Positions 43,702 to 53,910 are shown, counted from the first letter of the stretch. The stretch: 64,000 bases of DNA from a bacterium 1xD8-48 (GCA_009917455.1 QZDS01000002.1:1-64000), one strand, 5' to 3'. Notes: generated by a model from the letters alone, not told the origin. Numbers and translations: made by a program.

Positions 43702-45090
43702 ATGAGAAAAGGAACAAAAATGATAGCAGCCGGATTGATTCTGTGTATGTTATGCGGGCTGGCCGGATGCGGGAGCAAGCCGGAAGACAAGGCGCCAAAA
43801 GCTGACGAGGGGAGCGGAACAGAAACGGCAAACGCTACAGAAGAGGCGGGCAACACGCAGGCGGAGGAAGGCGCTGCAAATGACTCCGGTGAAAAGGAGA
43901 CAGTTGAATTCTGGTATCTCTGGGGCGGAGATGAGGAAAAGGCTCTGCTGGAAGCAATTGATTTATATAATGCCTCCCAGGACAAATATTTTGTGAAGGG
44001 AACTATGTGCGATATGCAAAAGCAGGCGGCGGGCATGGCAGGTTCTTCGGGCCCGGATGTCACGGATATCATTGACCTCAGCGTTTCGGGTCTGGCCTCC
44101 AAGGGGGCATTGGAGGATTTGACGCCTTACATTGAAAGAGACGGCTTTGACCTTTCTGCATTTAACAGTGCCGCAATGCGTCTCTGTGATTATGAGGGAA
44201 GTACCTATGGGCTTCCGCTGAATGCAATGTCCAATATGGTTTATTACAATAAGGCTGCTCTGGAGGAAGCGGGAATTACCGTACTGCCCGAGACAATGGA
44301 CGAGCTGATGGATGTGGCTATAAAACTGACGAAGTTTGATGCAGAGGGAAATATCACACAGATGGGCTGGCCGCTAGATATGACTTCTGGCGTTATATTT
44401 GCACATATGGCAAATCATTTTGGAGCGACATGGATAAGCGAGGATAAAACCAGCGCCACTTGCGACGAGGAAGCTATGATTGCGGCATATCATTTTATGT
44501 TGGAATATGTGGACGCGGTAGGGGGAGCGGATAAAATTCTGAAATTCAGTGACTCTTATGATTCAGCCAAGGCAACCTCGGAGGATCCGCTTTTTACCGG
44601 TAAGCAGGCGCTTCGAATGGACGGCATGTATCTGACCAATATTATTACCAAAAGCGGATATAGTATAGATGACTTCGGCGTGTTCCCTCTGCCCTACTGG
44701 CAGGAAAATCCGGAACTGAAAGGTGTTGCAAGTATTACATCCAGTATTTTCATTATGCCGAAGAACGCAAAGAACAAAGAGGGCGCATGGGATTTCATGA
44801 AATGGGTTCACTCTGACGAGGGTATGACATTCATCTGTTCCAGATTCCAGAACGAGGCGTCCAGAACCACTCTTCTTGGAAATGATGAGCTGAAGGCGGT
44901 GAATCCTTTGTATGAACAGTTTGTTGAAAATGATGCAAAGAATCCGGTATCGATTTTCCCTTCGGTGAAAAACTCCGACATGTATATGCAGGAGCTGAGT
45001 TCCGTAACGGATGCTATATTCAGAGGAACGGTGACGCCGGAAGACGGGATGAAGCAGCTAAAAGCGAAAATAGACCCCCTGTTAAAGTAA
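43702..45090 (+). CDS. ABC transporter substrate-binding lipoprotein (family 1, sugar)
   Basis: The 462-residue protein has a signal peptide with the lipobox LAGC (Cys23), a Glu/Ala-rich linker to about residue 70, then a type 1 solute-binding fold: VEFWYLWGGDEEKALLEA, YGLPLNAMSNMVYYNK and GAWDFMKWVHSDEGMTFI near the C-terminus. It would bind an oligosaccharide outside the membrane. GGAGG precedes the ATG. The two permease genes follow. A 126-base gap separates it from the first permease and may lower permease expression. Confidence 0.88.
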   Translation: MRKGTKMIAAGLILCMLCGLAGCGSKPEDKAPKADEGSGTETANATEEAGNTQAEEGAANDSGEKETVEFWYLWGGDEEKALLEAIDLYNASQDKYFVKGTMCDMQKQAAGMAGSSGPDVTDIIDLSVSGLASKGALEDLTPYIERDGFDLSAFNSAAMRLCDYEGSTYGLPLNAMSNMVYYNKAALEEAGITVLPETMDELMDVAIKLTKFDAEGNITQMGWPLDMTSGVIFAHMANHFGATWISEDKTSATCDEEAMIAAYHFMLEYVDAVGGADKILKFSDSYDSAKATSEDPLFTGKQALRMDGMYLTNIITKSGYSIDDFGVFPLPYWQENPELKGVASITSSIFIMPKNAKNKEGAWDFMKWVHSDEGMTFICSRFQNEASRTTLLGNDELKAVNPLYEQFVENDAKNPVSIFPSVKNSDMYMQELSSVTDAIFRGTVTPEDGMKQLKAKIDPLLK

Positions 45091-45216
45091 GCAGCTGAAG
45101 ATGATTTCCGGCGGGCGGTAGAGCACACTTTTTTGCAGGCGCATCCATTTGAGGCGGCTATGCAAATATATGGGATTTACCGCCCGCTCTTTAAAAATGG
45201 ATTTGGAGAATAGGGA

Positions 45217-46146
45217 ATGGAAAAACAAAATAAGAAAAGCTTGAAACGGCAACTTCGCAGAGAAATGTCAGGATTATTGTTTGCGGCTCCGTGGCTGATT
45301 GGTTTTATTGCGTTCAGCATGGTTCCGATTATCCTGTCAATGTATTACAGCCTGTGCTCCTATAATTTGTTTACGGAACCGGTATTTGTGGGGCTGGTAA
45401 ATTATAAGAGCCTGTTTTCTGACCGCCTGTTCTGGAAAAGCGTTTACAATACGCTGATTTTTACCCTGATGTTTGTGCCGATGCAGATTCTTCTCAGCAT
45501 CTGTGTCGCAGCACTGCTGAATTTTAATATAAAAGGACAATGGTTTTTCAGGACGGTGTTTTATGTGCCTTCCATCCTTCCTGTGGTGGCGGCCACTATT
45601 TTATGGAGATGGATTTACAATTATGAATACGGCCTTGTCAACAACCTTTTAAATATGCTCCATCTGCCTTCTGTGCTGTGGATGCAGGATCCTCAGTGGA
45701 CGAAGCCGGCTCTGACCATTATGGGTCTGTGGGGGAGCGGGAATGTGTTTATTATTTTCCTGGCGGCAATGAAGGATGTTCCGCAAATGTACTATGACGC
45801 GTCAAGAATCGACGGGGCAAATTCCTGGCAGAGGTTTAAATATATCACGCTTCCAAGCATCACCAATGTGATTTTTTATCAGATTGTTATGGGTATCATC
45901 GCGGCACTGCAATATTTTACTCAGGCATATATCCTTATGTCCGGCTATCTGGCAAACACGCCCACGGGGCCGGCAGATTCCATGCTGTTTTATGGTATGC
46001 AGATTTTTTACAAGGCCTTTTACTTTTTCGACATGGGCGGTGCAAGCGCAATGGCATGGCTTTTGTTTGTGGTCGCTGCCGTGATAACGTCGCTGTTGTT
46101 TAAGACTTCCGCAAAATGGGTGGTCTATGGTGGGGAAGGAGATTGA
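45217..46146 (+). CDS. Sugar ABC transporter permease (MalF-like)
   Basis: The 309-residue protein has six membrane helices and the coupling EAA loop YDASRIDGANSWQRFKYITL (cytoplasmic, about residues 190-212). The N-terminus begins with the MalF-type segment FAAPWLIGFIAFSMVPI. It forms the channel together with the next gene. No ATP-binding subunit is encoded in the operon, so a shared MsiK-type ATPase elsewhere is implied. Confidence 0.9.
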   Translation: MEKQNKKSLKRQLRREMSGLLFAAPWLIGFIAFSMVPIILSMYYSLCSYNLFTEPVFVGLVNYKSLFSDRLFWKSVYNTLIFTLMFVPMQILLSICVAALLNFNIKGQWFFRTVFYVPSILPVVAATILWRWIYNYEYGLVNNLLNMLHLPSVLWMQDPQWTKPALTIMGLWGSGNVFIIFLAAMKDVPQMYYDASRIDGANSWQRFKYITLPSITNVIFYQIVMGIIAALQYFTQAYILMSGYLANTPTGPADSMLFYGMQIFYKAFYFFDMGGASAMAWLLFVVAAVITSLLFKTSAKWVVYGGEGD

Positions 46147-46150
46147 TGTC

Positions 46151-46981
46151 ATGAGAAAGAAAAAATGGAACACAGGAATGATAGCCCGGTATCTTGTAAT
46201 TTTTGCAGTAAGTCTTGCTTTCCTTCTTCCCTTTATCTGGATGATATTATGCTCCTTTAAAACGGAACGGGAACTGTTCACCACACCGGTTGTATTCTGG
46301 CCGGAAACGCTGAGGTTTGAGAATTACAGGGATGCGGTCACTCAGATTCCCTTTATGCGTTTTACAATGAATACCGTGTATATTTGCGTACTGTCTATTA
46401 TAGGCGTGCTGCTTTCCGGCTCTATGGTTGCCTTTTCCGTATCCAAATTGAAATGGCGGGGGAGAGGACTGGTCTTTACGCTGGTGATTGCCAGTATGAT
46501 GATTCCATATCAGGTTACCATGATTCCGATTTATATGGCCTGGAACCGGATCGGGCTGGTGGATACCTATGTGCCGTTAATTCTGCCCTGTTTTTTTGCA
46601 CCGTCTCTGTACGTATTCCTTCTTCGGCAGTTTTTCCTTACAATTCCCGATTCCCTGATGGACGCGTCAAAAATTGACGGGGCTGCCGATTTTCGAATCT
46701 GGTGGGATATTATGATTCCGCTGTCAAAAGGGATTATGGCTACAGTGGGAATCTTCGTGTTTGTATATACATGGTCGGACTTCATGGGGCCCTTGCTTTA
46801 TATCAATTCCGTGGAAAAAAGGACGCTGTCACTTGGAATGACAATGTTCCTGAGCGAGCACGAAGTAAAATGGGGAGCGCTTATGGCAGCGTCCGCAATA
46901 TTCAACTTTATCATTATTATTCCCTATCTGTGCTGTCAGAAGCAGCTTGTCAATTCCGTGAAATTGTCAGGTTTTAAATAA
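46151..46981 (+). CDS. Sugar ABC transporter permease (MalG-like)
   Basis: The 276-residue protein has six membrane helices, LPFIWMILCSFKT near the N-terminus and the EAA loop MDASKIDGAADFRIWWDIMI (about 180-200). I chose the ATG at 46151, 9 bases after AAGGAG; an in-frame start at 46127 would overlap the previous gene. It is the second half of the sugar channel. Confidence 0.9.
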   Translation: MRKKKWNTGMIARYLVIFAVSLAFLLPFIWMILCSFKTERELFTTPVVFWPETLRFENYRDAVTQIPFMRFTMNTVYICVLSIIGVLLSGSMVAFSVSKLKWRGRGLVFTLVIASMMIPYQVTMIPIYMAWNRIGLVDTYVPLILPCFFAPSLYVFLLRQFFLTIPDSLMDASKIDGAADFRIWWDIMIPLSKGIMATVGIFVFVYTWSDFMGPLLYINSVEKRTLSLGMTMFLSEHEVKWGALMAASAIFNFIIIIPYLCCQKQLVNSVKLSGFK

Positions 46982-46996
46982 GATTTGGAGGATTTT

Positions 46997-47914
46997 ATGG
47001 AGAAGCAGTATATATGTGTGGACATTGGCGGAACCTTCATCAAACATGGACTTGTCAGTCGGACAGGGGATTTCCTTCACAGGGGCGCTGTAGAAACGGA
47101 AAGTAAAAAAGGGGCTTCGGCGATATTGGAAAAAGTAGACAGGATTATTCAGAATTATTTACCGGGCAGGGAGATAGAAGGCATCTGTCTGTCCACTGCC
47201 GGAATTGTGAATGCTGATGAAGGAACCATAATTCATGCCAATGCCAATATTCCAAATTATGCAGGGACAAATCTGAAAGGATATTTTGAGGATAAATATG
47301 GTGTTCCGTGCGAGGTGGAAAACGATGTAAACTGTGCGGGGTTGGCGGAGAGTGTTTCCGGGGCGGCGGCAGGAAAAAGAATTGCGTTTTGCCTTACTGT
47401 GGGAACAGGGATTGGAGGGTGCCTTGTGGTGGACGGAAATATTTTTCACGGGGGAAGCAACTGCGCCTGCGAGGTGGGATATATGCAGTCAGGGAAAGGG
47501 AGCTTTGAACCGGAAGGTACGGTAAGCATGCTCGTTGCAGAGGCAGCCCGCAGAAAAGGAGAGCCGCCTTTTGCGTGGAATGGAAAACGTGTGCTTGGTG
47601 AAGCAAAACGGGGAGACAGGGACTGCATGTATGTGTTAGAATATATGACAGAGGTATTAGGAGCGGGAATCGCCAACGTATGCTATGTCGTCAATCCGGA
47701 AATCGTCGTGCTGGGGGGAGGAATCATGGGAAAAGAGTATGAGGATTTGCTCTATCCCAGAATAAGAACGGCAATGGACAGTCATTTAATCCCGATTATC
47801 GCACGGCAGACAGAGTTGAAAATGGCGGTGCACCGCAACGACGCCGGAATGCTGGGGGCTTTTTATCATTTCAGGAAGCGACGCGAGAAGGTGGGAAGAA
47901 ACAGTGGAAAATAA
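46997..47914 (+). CDS. nanK: ROK-family kinase, probable N-acetylmannosamine kinase, lacking the zinc motif
   Basis: The 305-residue protein has the ROK/ASKHA phosphate motif CVDIGGTFIKHG, GTGIGGCLVVDG, an EN-D motif VENDVNCAG with the catalytic Asp, and VVLGGGIMGKE. The usual CxCGxxGC zinc site and preceding His are missing; instead NCACEVGYMQSGKG is found. It would phosphorylate ManNAc to ManNAc-6-phosphate for NanE. I chose the ATG at 46997, behind GGAGG; a TTG at 46985 is less likely. Its end overlaps the RpiR gene by 11 bases. Confidence 0.78.
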   Translation: MEKQYICVDIGGTFIKHGLVSRTGDFLHRGAVETESKKGASAILEKVDRIIQNYLPGREIEGICLSTAGIVNADEGTIIHANANIPNYAGTNLKGYFEDKYGVPCEVENDVNCAGLAESVSGAAAGKRIAFCLTVGTGIGGCLVVDGNIFHGGSNCACEVGYMQSGKGSFEPEGTVSMLVAEAARRKGEPPFAWNGKRVLGEAKRGDRDCMYVLEYMTEVLGAGIANVCYVVNPEIVVLGGGIMGKEYEDLLYPRIRTAMDSHLIPIIARQTELKMAVHRNDAGMLGAFYHFRKRREKVGRNSGK

Positions 47915-48740
47915 GTCAATTATCCCTATTATAGAATCAAAATATGACAGCTTTACCAATACGGAAAAGACGGTGGCGGATTTTTTTATACACAATACGG
48001 AACAAATTGATTTTTCTGCAAGTAATATTTCAAAAATTATTTTCACTTCGGAAGCCGCTTTGTCGCGTTTCGCCCGGAAATGCGGCTACAGCGGCTACAG
48101 GGAATTCAAATACTTATATGAGCGTTCCATTGCGGGCAGGCCGGAAACCAGAAAGGCAAATGTTCTGCCTGTACTTAATGTGTATCAGGAATTGATTTCC
48201 AAGACCTACAGCCTTGTGGATGAGGCTCAGATTAACCGGGTGGTGGAAGCGGTTTATAAAAAGAAGAGAATTGTGGTCTGCGGCGTGGGAAGCTCCGGCC
48301 TGGCGGCTCAGGAAATGGAGAACCGGTTCATGCGGATTGGCGTGGACATTGACTCTCTGCAGGAATACGACAGAATCCGTATGAAGGCCGCATCAATTGA
48401 CGAAACCGATATGATACTTGGCATCAGTGTGAGCGGAACCTCGGAGTCTGTTCTGTTTTTATTGCAGGTTGCCCGGTCTAAAGGCGCCGGAACAGTGCTT
48501 ATTACGGCCAATAACAAAGCGGCTTTTAAGGAAGCATGTGATGAAGTTATTTTAATTGCCTCTACAATGCATCTGGAAGCCGGCAACACGATTTCGCCGC
48601 AGTTTCCTGTCCTTGTTATGGTGGATATTCTCTATTATGAGTATTTAAGCCGTAATACCAAAGAAAAGAAAGCAATTCATGAGGATTCCCTCCGCATGTT
48701 GAATTCCAGGGATTTTCCGGTAAATCAAAAACTTTTATAA
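47904..48740 (+). CDS. RpiR-family transcriptional regulator (MurR/NanR type)
   Basis: The 278-residue protein has an N-terminal helix-turn-helix (FTNTEKTVADFFIHN, then SEAALSRFARKCGYSGYREFK) and a C-terminal SIS phosphosugar domain (VVCGVGSSGLAAQEMENRF, GISVSGTSESVLFL). Such proteins sense amino-sugar phosphates such as ManNAc-6-phosphate. It starts with GTG at 47904, inside the end of the kinase gene, and is the last gene of the operon. The palindrome at the operon's transcription start is its likely binding site, so it probably represses its own operon. Confidence 0.88.
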   Translation: MENKSIIPIIESKYDSFTNTEKTVADFFIHNTEQIDFSASNISKIIFTSEAALSRFARKCGYSGYREFKYLYERSIAGRPETRKANVLPVLNVYQELISKTYSLVDEAQINRVVEAVYKKKRIVVCGVGSSGLAAQEMENRFMRIGVDIDSLQEYDRIRMKAASIDETDMILGISVSGTSESVLFLLQVARSKGAGTVLITANNKAAFKEACDEVILIASTMHLEAGNTISPQFPVLVMVDILYYEYLSRNTKEKKAIHEDSLRMLNSRDFPVNQKLL

Positions 48741-48747
48741 AAACCCC

Positions 48748-48776
48748 TTGCATCTTCCCCAAACATCGTGTATACT
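48748..48776 (+). promoter_or_regulatory. Promoter of the S10 ribosomal operon
   Basis: TTGCAT (48748-48753), a 17-base spacer and TATACT (48771-48776) lie 8 bases after the RpiR stop. No terminator is visible between the two operons. Confidence 0.82.
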
Positions 48777-48782
48777 AACAAC

Positions 48783-49107
48783 TGCTGTGGCATGATAGCG
48801 AAGAAGCGAGAGGTTGCTGCAATGCCGAAAGGCGCTGCAGGTTTTCCGTGGAGCGAATGTCAAGAGGCACAGCCGTATGGGCTGAGCCAAAGAACCTGAC
48901 GGCAAGTCACTGTACAAACATATTGTCTGCGCAGGGCTGCAGAAACGCAGTGCCTGATAAGCAGAAACGCGGGCGTTAAGCGTGCCGGGTAAGTATGCGG
49001 GAAACCGCATTTGGTTTACGGGAAGGCATGACACGCACGGCAGAGTGTACAGTCACCGCTTGTCGTACTTAAATTTTAAAAAGTGCGAAAAGGAGGCGAC
49101 TTTTTTT
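48783..49107 (+). promoter_or_regulatory. Long structured leader of the S10 operon
   Basis: About 325 untranslated bases separate the promoter from rpsJ. Stems with GNRA-like GAAA loops are visible, such as GCCGAAAGGC (48824-48833) and ATGCGGGAAACCGCAT (48995-49010), along with a CAGCC/GGGCTG hairpin. Such a leader may serve feedback by a ribosomal protein (L4 in gammaproteobacteria), but I do not know a described Clostridia equivalent. Confidence 0.5.
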
Positions 49108-49425
49108 ATGGCAAGTCAAGTAATGAGAATCACACTCAAGGCTTATGACCATCAGCTGGTTGATGCGTCTGCCAGAAAAATCATCGAAACTGTTAAGAAG
49201 AATGGCTCTCAGGTGAGCGGACCGGTACCCCTTCCTACAAAGAAAGAGGTTGTTACTATTTTAAGGGCGGTTCACAAGTATAAGGATTCCAGAGAACAGT
49301 TCGAGCAGAGAACCCACAAGAGGCTGATTGATATCATCACACCTACACCCAAGACAGTTGATGCCCTGCAGAGACTGGAGATGCCTGCCGGTGTGTATAT
49401 TGATATTAAGATGAAGACAAAATAA
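49108..49425 (+). CDS. rpsJ: 30S ribosomal protein S10
   Basis: The 105-residue protein has [33 protein letters not shown] and [12 protein letters not shown], as in bacterial S10, which sits in the head of the 30S subunit and also serves as NusE in antitermination. I chose the ATG at 49108, behind AAAGGAGG; a longer frame runs back into the leader. A GGCCC/GGGCC hairpin (49475-49489) stands in the 93-base gap before rplC. Confidence 0.97.
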   Translation: MASQVMRITLKAYDHQLVDASARKIIETVKKNGSQVSGPVPLPTKKEVVTILRAVHKYKDSREQFEQRTHKRLIDIITPTPKTVDALQRLEMPAGVYIDIKMKTK

Positions 49426-49518
49426 GTTCTTCTCAAAACGCGTAACGTGCGCGTGCAACCCCTGACACTAGAATGGCCCGATATGGGCCCGCTGTAGAAA
49501 TTAATTGGAGGTAAAGAA

Positions 49519-50202
49519 ATGAAAAAAGCTATTTTAGCTACCAAAGTCGGAATGACTCAAATCTTCAACGAAGACGGAAGTCTGATTCCTGTAACCGTGC
49601 TTTCGGCCGGTCCCTGTGTTGTGACACAGATTAAGACCGTTGAGAACGACGGCTACAGTGCAGTACAGGTCGGATATGCCGACAAGAAAGAAAGAATTGT
49701 CAATAAGGACAAGGGCGGAAGAAAGGAAATCGTTCACAGGCATGGCGTTGGCAAGGCTCTGAAAGGCCACTATGACAAGGCCGGCGTTTCCTGCAGGAGA
49801 TTCCTTCGCGAGTTCAAGTTTGACAATGCGGAAGAGTATACGCTTGGAAGCGAAATCAAGGCTGATATGTTTGCAGTCGGCGATATGGTTGACGCGTCCG
49901 CCATTTCCAAAGGTAAAGGGTTCCAGGGCGCAATAAAGAGACATGGACAGCACAGAGGTCCCATGACCCATGGTTCCAAGTTCCATCGTCATCAGGGTTC
50001 CAACGGCGCCTGCTCCTCACCGAGCCGTGTATTCAAGGGAAAAGGGATGCCCGGACACATGGGATGCGTAAAGGTGACAGTACAGAACCTTGAGGTTGTA
50101 AGGGTGGATGCCGAGAAGAATCTGCTTCTCATCAAAGGCTCCGTGCCTGGGCCGAAGAAGGGGCTTATTACAATCAAAGAAGCTGTGAAGGCTGCAAATT
50201 AA
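49519..50202 (+). CDS. rplC: 50S ribosomal protein L3
   Basis: The 227-residue protein begins [15 protein letters not shown] and contains the conserved [20 protein letters not shown]-type loop that reaches the peptidyl transferase centre, followed by GMPGHMG with the Gln/Gly methylation region. It initiates 50S assembly. It is slightly longer than the Escherichia coli protein. TTGGAGG precedes the ATG. Confidence 0.97.
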   Translation: MKKAILATKVGMTQIFNEDGSLIPVTVLSAGPCVVTQIKTVENDGYSAVQVGYADKKERIVNKDKGGRKEIVHRHGVGKALKGHYDKAGVSCRRFLREFKFDNAEEYTLGSEIKADMFAVGDMVDASAISKGKGFQGAIKRHGQHRGPMTHGSKFHRHQGSNGACSSPSRVFKGKGMPGHMGCVKVTVQNLEVVRVDAEKNLLLIKGSVPGPKKGLITIKEAVKAAN

Positions 50203-50232
50203 GCAGTCAGATGAAAGGAGGACCATAAAGAG

Positions 50233-50853
50233 ATGGCAAACGTATCTGTTTATAATATGGAAGGCAAAGAAGTCGGCACGATGGAATTAAACGATGCGAT
50301 ATTCGGTGTGGAAGTAAATGAACACCTGGTACACATGGCGGTTGTGCAGCATCTTGCCAATAAGCGTCAGGGAACGCAGAAAGCGAAAACCCGTTCTGAG
50401 GTTTCCGGCGGCGGAAGAAAGCCCTGGAGGCAGAAAGGGACCGGTCATGCAAGACAGGGTTCCATCAGAGCGCCTCAGTGGAAGGGCGGCGGCGTGGTGT
50501 TTGCACCCGTGCCGAGAGATTATTCTTTCAGAATAAATAAAAAGGAAAAGAGAGCGGCCCTTAAGTCCGTACTCACAAGCAGAGTAGCGGGCGGCAAGCT
50601 GATTGTTGTCGATGAGCTTAAGATGGACGAGATTAAGACCAAAAGGTTCAAAGCGGTTATGGATAACCTGAAAGTAAGCAAGGCGCTGGTTGTTCTCCCC
50701 GAGGTTGACGAAAAAGTGGTTCTGTCCGCAAGAAACCTTCCCTCCATTGACACGACAATAGTTCAGACGATGAATGTTTACGATATCCTGAAAGGCGACA
50801 CGCTGGTTCTTACAAAGGGCGCGGTAGCCAAGATTGAGGAGGTGTTTGCATAA
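50233..50853 (+). CDS. rplD: 50S ribosomal protein L4
   Basis: The 206-residue protein has [20 protein letters not shown], the extended loop that lines the peptide exit tunnel, and [13 protein letters not shown]4 is the feedback regulator of the S10 operon in E. coli; here that role is only possible. AAAGGAGG precedes the ATG. The stop overlaps the rplW start (TAATG), so the two are coupled. Confidence 0.97.
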   Translation: MANVSVYNMEGKEVGTMELNDAIFGVEVNEHLVHMAVVQHLANKRQGTQKAKTRSEVSGGGRKPWRQKGTGHARQGSIRAPQWKGGGVVFAPVPRDYSFRINKKEKRAALKSVLTSRVAGGKLIVVDELKMDEIKTKRFKAVMDNLKVSKALVVLPEVDEKVVLSARNLPSIDTTIVQTMNVYDILKGDTLVLTKGAVAKIEEVFA

Positions 50854-51152
50854 TGGCAGCAATTCAATATTATGACGTAATCCTTAAACCGGTTATCACC
50901 GAAAAAAGTATGGCCGGCATGGCGGATAAGAAATATACCTTCCTTGTTCATCCCGAAGCAAACAAGACGATGATTAAGGAAGCCGTGGAAAAGATGTTCG
51001 AAGGCGCAAAGGTGCGCAAGGTCAATACCATGAACATCCAGGGGAAGAAAAAAAGGCGCGGCATCGTAGAAGGCAGAACGGCAAAGACAAAGAAAGCAAT
51101 GGTATGGCTGACGGAAGACAGCAAGGAAATTGAAATTTTTGCCGGTTTATAA
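50853..51152 (+). CDS. rplW: 50S ribosomal protein L23
   Basis: The 99-residue protein has [35 protein letters not shown] and the basic loop KKKRRG. It lies at the tunnel exit and binds trigger factor and SRP. The start shares one base with the L4 stop, and AGGAGG lies inside the end of rplD. A 61-base gap precedes rplB. Confidence 0.97.
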   Translation: MAAIQYYDVILKPVITEKSMAGMADKKYTFLVHPEANKTMIKEAVEKMFEGAKVRKVNTMNIQGKKKRRGIVEGRTAKTKKAMVWLTEDSKEIEIFAGL

Positions 51153-51213
51153 AAGAAAAGGATATGCACACATAAGTGCGATATGAAATGAGAGCTTGAA
51201 AGGAGATAAAGTC

Positions 51214-52056
51214 ATGGGAATCAAGACATATAACCCATATACACCTTCCAGAAGAAATATGACCGGTTCCGACTTTGCCGAGATTACAAAGTCAAAACCC
51301 GAAAAATCACTGGTAGTGTCTTTAAAGAAAAATGCCGGTCGTAATAATCAGGGAAAAATTACCACCAGACATCGCGGCGGCGGCGCCAGAAGAAAATACA
51401 GACTTGTTGATTTTAAGAGAAATAAAGACGGAATGCCCGCAACGGTAGTTGGCATTGAGTACGACCCTAACCGTTCGGCAAACATCGCTCTTATCCGTTA
51501 TGAGGACGGCGAGAAGTCTTATATCATTGCTCCTGAAGGGCTGACAGACGGAATGAAGGTTATGAACGGCGCCGATGCGGAAGTGAGAATCGGCAACTGC
51601 CTTCCCTTATCCGCTATTCCTGTCGGTACTCAGGTACACAACGTTGAATTATATCCCGGAAAGGGCGGCCAGATGGTTCGTTCTGCAGGAAACAGCGCAC
51701 AGTTAATGGCGAAAGAAGGAAAGTATGCTACTCTTCGTCTTCCTTCAGGCGAAATGAGAATGGTGCCTATCGTATGCCGCGCAACGGTTGGAGTTGTAGG
51801 CAACGGCGACCATAACCTGATTAAGGTCGGTAAGGCGGGACGCAAGCGTCACATGGGCATCCGCCCTACGGTACGCGGTTCGGCTATGAACCCTAACGAC
51901 CATCCTCACGGCGGTGGTGAAGGCAAGACGGGAATCGGACGTCCGGGTCCTTCTACACCTTGGGGCAAGCCTGCTCTTGGACTTAAGACCCGTAAGAAGA
52001 GAAAAGCTTCTGATAAGTTAATTGTAAGAAGAAGAGACGGCAAGGCTATCAAATAG
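51214..52056 (+). CDS. rplB: 50S ribosomal protein L2
   Basis: The 280-residue protein begins with [18 protein letters not shown] and has [12 protein letters not shown] and the catalytic-site-near [18 protein letters not shown] loop with the conserved His. L2 joins the subunits and supports peptidyl transfer. I chose the ATG at 51214, behind AAAGGAG; an upstream in-frame ATG has no proper site. Confidence 0.97.
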   Translation: MGIKTYNPYTPSRRNMTGSDFAEITKSKPEKSLVVSLKKNAGRNNQGKITTRHRGGGARRKYRLVDFKRNKDGMPATVVGIEYDPNRSANIALIRYEDGEKSYIIAPEGLTDGMKVMNGADAEVRIGNCLPLSAIPVGTQVHNVELYPGKGGQMVRSAGNSAQLMAKEGKYATLRLPSGEMRMVPIVCRATVGVVGNGDHNLIKVGKAGRKRHMGIRPTVRGSAMNPNDHPHGGGEGKTGIGRPGPSTPWGKPALGLKTRKKRKASDKLIVRRRDGKAIK

Positions 52057-52075
52057 TTAAGGAGGAGAGAAGAAA

Positions 52076-52357
52076 ATGGCTAGATCACTGAAAAAAGGAC
52101 CTTTTGCAGATGAAAGTCTGCTTAAAAAAGTGGATGCGTTAAATGCGTCAGGACAGAAGCAGGTTATCAAGACCTGGTCCCGTCGTTCTACAATCTTCCC
52201 TTCTTTTGTGGGACACACATTTGCGGTGCACGATGGAAGAAAACATGTACCGGTATATGTAACGGAAGATATGGTTGGACATAAGCTGGGCGAGTTTGTG
52301 GCAACCAGAACCTATAGAGGACACGGCAAGGACGAGAAGAAGTCCAGAGTAAAGTAA
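52076..52357 (+). CDS. rpsS: 30S ribosomal protein S19
   Basis: The 93-residue protein has [38 protein letters not shown] and [16 protein letters not shown] (split here), the standard S19 pattern. It binds 16S rRNA in the subunit head near the A site. AAGGAGG precedes the ATG, 19 bases after rplB. Confidence 0.97.
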   Translation: MARSLKKGPFADESLLKKVDALNASGQKQVIKTWSRRSTIFPSFVGHTFAVHDGRKHVPVYVTEDMVGHKLGEFVATRTYRGHGKDEKKSRVK

Positions 52358-52373
52358 GACAGGAGGTTTTATC

Positions 52374-52778
52374 ATGGCAAAGGGACATAGAACTCAAATT
52401 AAGAGAGAGAGAAACGCGCAGAAAGATACAAGACCTTCAGCTAAGCTATCTTACGCAAGAGTGTCTGTTCAGAAAGCATGTTTCGTATTAGATGCTATCA
52501 GGGGCAAGAACGTGGAAACCGCTCAGAGTATTTTGGAATACAATCCCAGATATGCTTCCGGCGTTATCAAAAAATTATTAGAGTCTGCGCGTGCAAATGC
52601 CGAGTATTTGTACAGCCAGGACCCTACTAAGTATCCGAATCCGGAAAACCTTTATATTGCGGAATGCTATGCAAATAAGGGGCCTACAATGAAGAGAATT
52701 AAACCCAGGGCACAGGGCAGGGCTTACAGAATTGAAAAGAGAATGAGCCATATTACAATTGTACTGGATGCGAGATAA
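52374..52778 (+). CDS. rplV: 50S ribosomal protein L22
   Basis: The 134-residue protein has [20 protein letters not shown] and the tunnel-lining beta-hairpin near [17 protein letters not shown], where macrolide-resistance changes occur in other species. The N-terminus ([14 protein letters not shown]) is a short basic extension. AGGAGG precedes the ATG. Confidence 0.97.
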   Translation: MAKGHRTQIKRERNAQKDTRPSAKLSYARVSVQKACFVLDAIRGKNVETAQSILEYNPRYASGVIKKLLESARANAEYLYSQDPTKYPNPENLYIAECYANKGPTMKRIKPRAQGRAYRIEKRMSHITIVLDAR

Positions 52779-52801
52779 TCGGAAAGGAGAAAAATAATTT
52801 T

Positions 52802-53473
52802 ATGGGACAGAAAGTTAATCCTCACGGCTTAAGGGTCGGCATCATTAAGGATTGGGATTCTAAATGGTATGCAGAAGCGGACTTTTCTGATTTTCTTGCG
52901 GAAGATTATGAAATCAGAAAATTCCTTAAAAAGAAATTATACAGTGCCGGGATTTCCAGAATCGAAATTGAGAGAGCTTCGGACAGGGTAAAGGTTGTTA
53001 TTTATACGGCAAAGCCCGGCGTGGTCATCGGCAAGGGCGGCGCTGAAATCGAAGTGACCAAGAAAGAGCTTTCCAAAATGACCGGGAAGAAGGTTCTGGT
53101 TGATATCAAGGAAGTGAAAAGACCTGACAAGGATGCGCAGCTTGTTGCTGAGAACATTGCCCAGCAGCTTGAAAACCGTATTTCTTTCAGACGTGCTATG
53201 AAGTCCTGTATGGGAAGAACCATGAAGAGCGGCGCTCTCGGTATCAAAACTTCCGTTTCCGGACGTCTTGGCGGCGCTGATATGGCCCGTACAGAGTTTT
53301 ACAGCGAGGGTACAATTCCCCTTCAGACACTGCGTGCCGATATTGATTATGGATTTGCAGAAGCAGACACAACCTACGGCAAGGTAGGAGTTAAGGTTTG
53401 GATTTACAAGGGCGAGGTATTGCCTGCCAAAAAGAACGAAGAAAAGACAGTGCAGGAAGGGAGCGATAAATAA
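52802..53473 (+). CDS. rpsC: 30S ribosomal protein S3
   Basis: The 223-residue protein begins [17 protein letters not shown], has the KH-domain GXXG as [11 protein letters not shown], and the C-terminal domain with [19 protein letters not shown] (split). It forms part of the mRNA entry helicase site. GGAAAGGAG precedes the ATG. The stop overlaps the rplP start by one base. Confidence 0.97.
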   Translation: MGQKVNPHGLRVGIIKDWDSKWYAEADFSDFLAEDYEIRKFLKKKLYSAGISRIEIERASDRVKVVIYTAKPGVVIGKGGAEIEVTKKELSKMTGKKVLVDIKEVKRPDKDAQLVAENIAQQLENRISFRRAMKSCMGRTMKSGALGIKTSVSGRLGGADMARTEFYSEGTIPLQTLRADIDYGFAEADTTYGKVGVKVWIYKGEVLPAKKNEEKTVQEGSDK

Positions 53474-53910
53474 TGTTAATGCCTAAAAGAGTTAAACGTC
53501 GTAAGCAGTTTCGTGGCTCCATAAGAGGAAATGCAACCCGCGGCAATAAGATTAATTATGGAGACTTCGGTATTGTTGCATTAGAGCCGTGCTGGGTAAG
53601 GTCTAACCAGATTGAGGCGGCCCGTATTGCTATGACTCGTTATATCAAGCGTGGCGGTAAAGTATGGATTAAGATTTTCCCTGACAAACCGGTAACGGCA
53701 AAGCCCGCTGAAACACGTATGGGTTCCGGTAAAGGTGCTGTGGAATATTGGGTAGCGGTTGTTAAGCCCGGACGCGTAATGTTTGAAATCGGAGGAGTTT
53801 CCGAAGAACTGGCAAAAGAAGCGTTGCGTCTTGCAACACATAAGCTCCCTTGCAAATGTAAGGTTGTTTCTAAGGCGGACTTGGAAGGTGGTGCATCTAA
53901 TGAAAACTAA
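53473..53910 (+). CDS. rplP: 50S ribosomal protein L16
   Basis: The 145-residue protein begins [15 protein letters not shown] and has [20 protein letters not shown] and [20 protein letters not shown]. It binds near the A-site tRNA elbow and is among the last 50S proteins to join. The start overlaps rpsC (TAATG) and the end overlaps rpmC by 11 bases. Confidence 0.97.
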   Translation: MLMPKRVKRRKQFRGSIRGNATRGNKINYGDFGIVALEPCWVRSNQIEAARIAMTRYIKRGGKVWIKIFPDKPVTAKPAETRMGSGKGAVEYWVAVVKPGRVMFEIGGVSEELAKEALRLATHKLPCKCKVVSKADLEGGASNEN

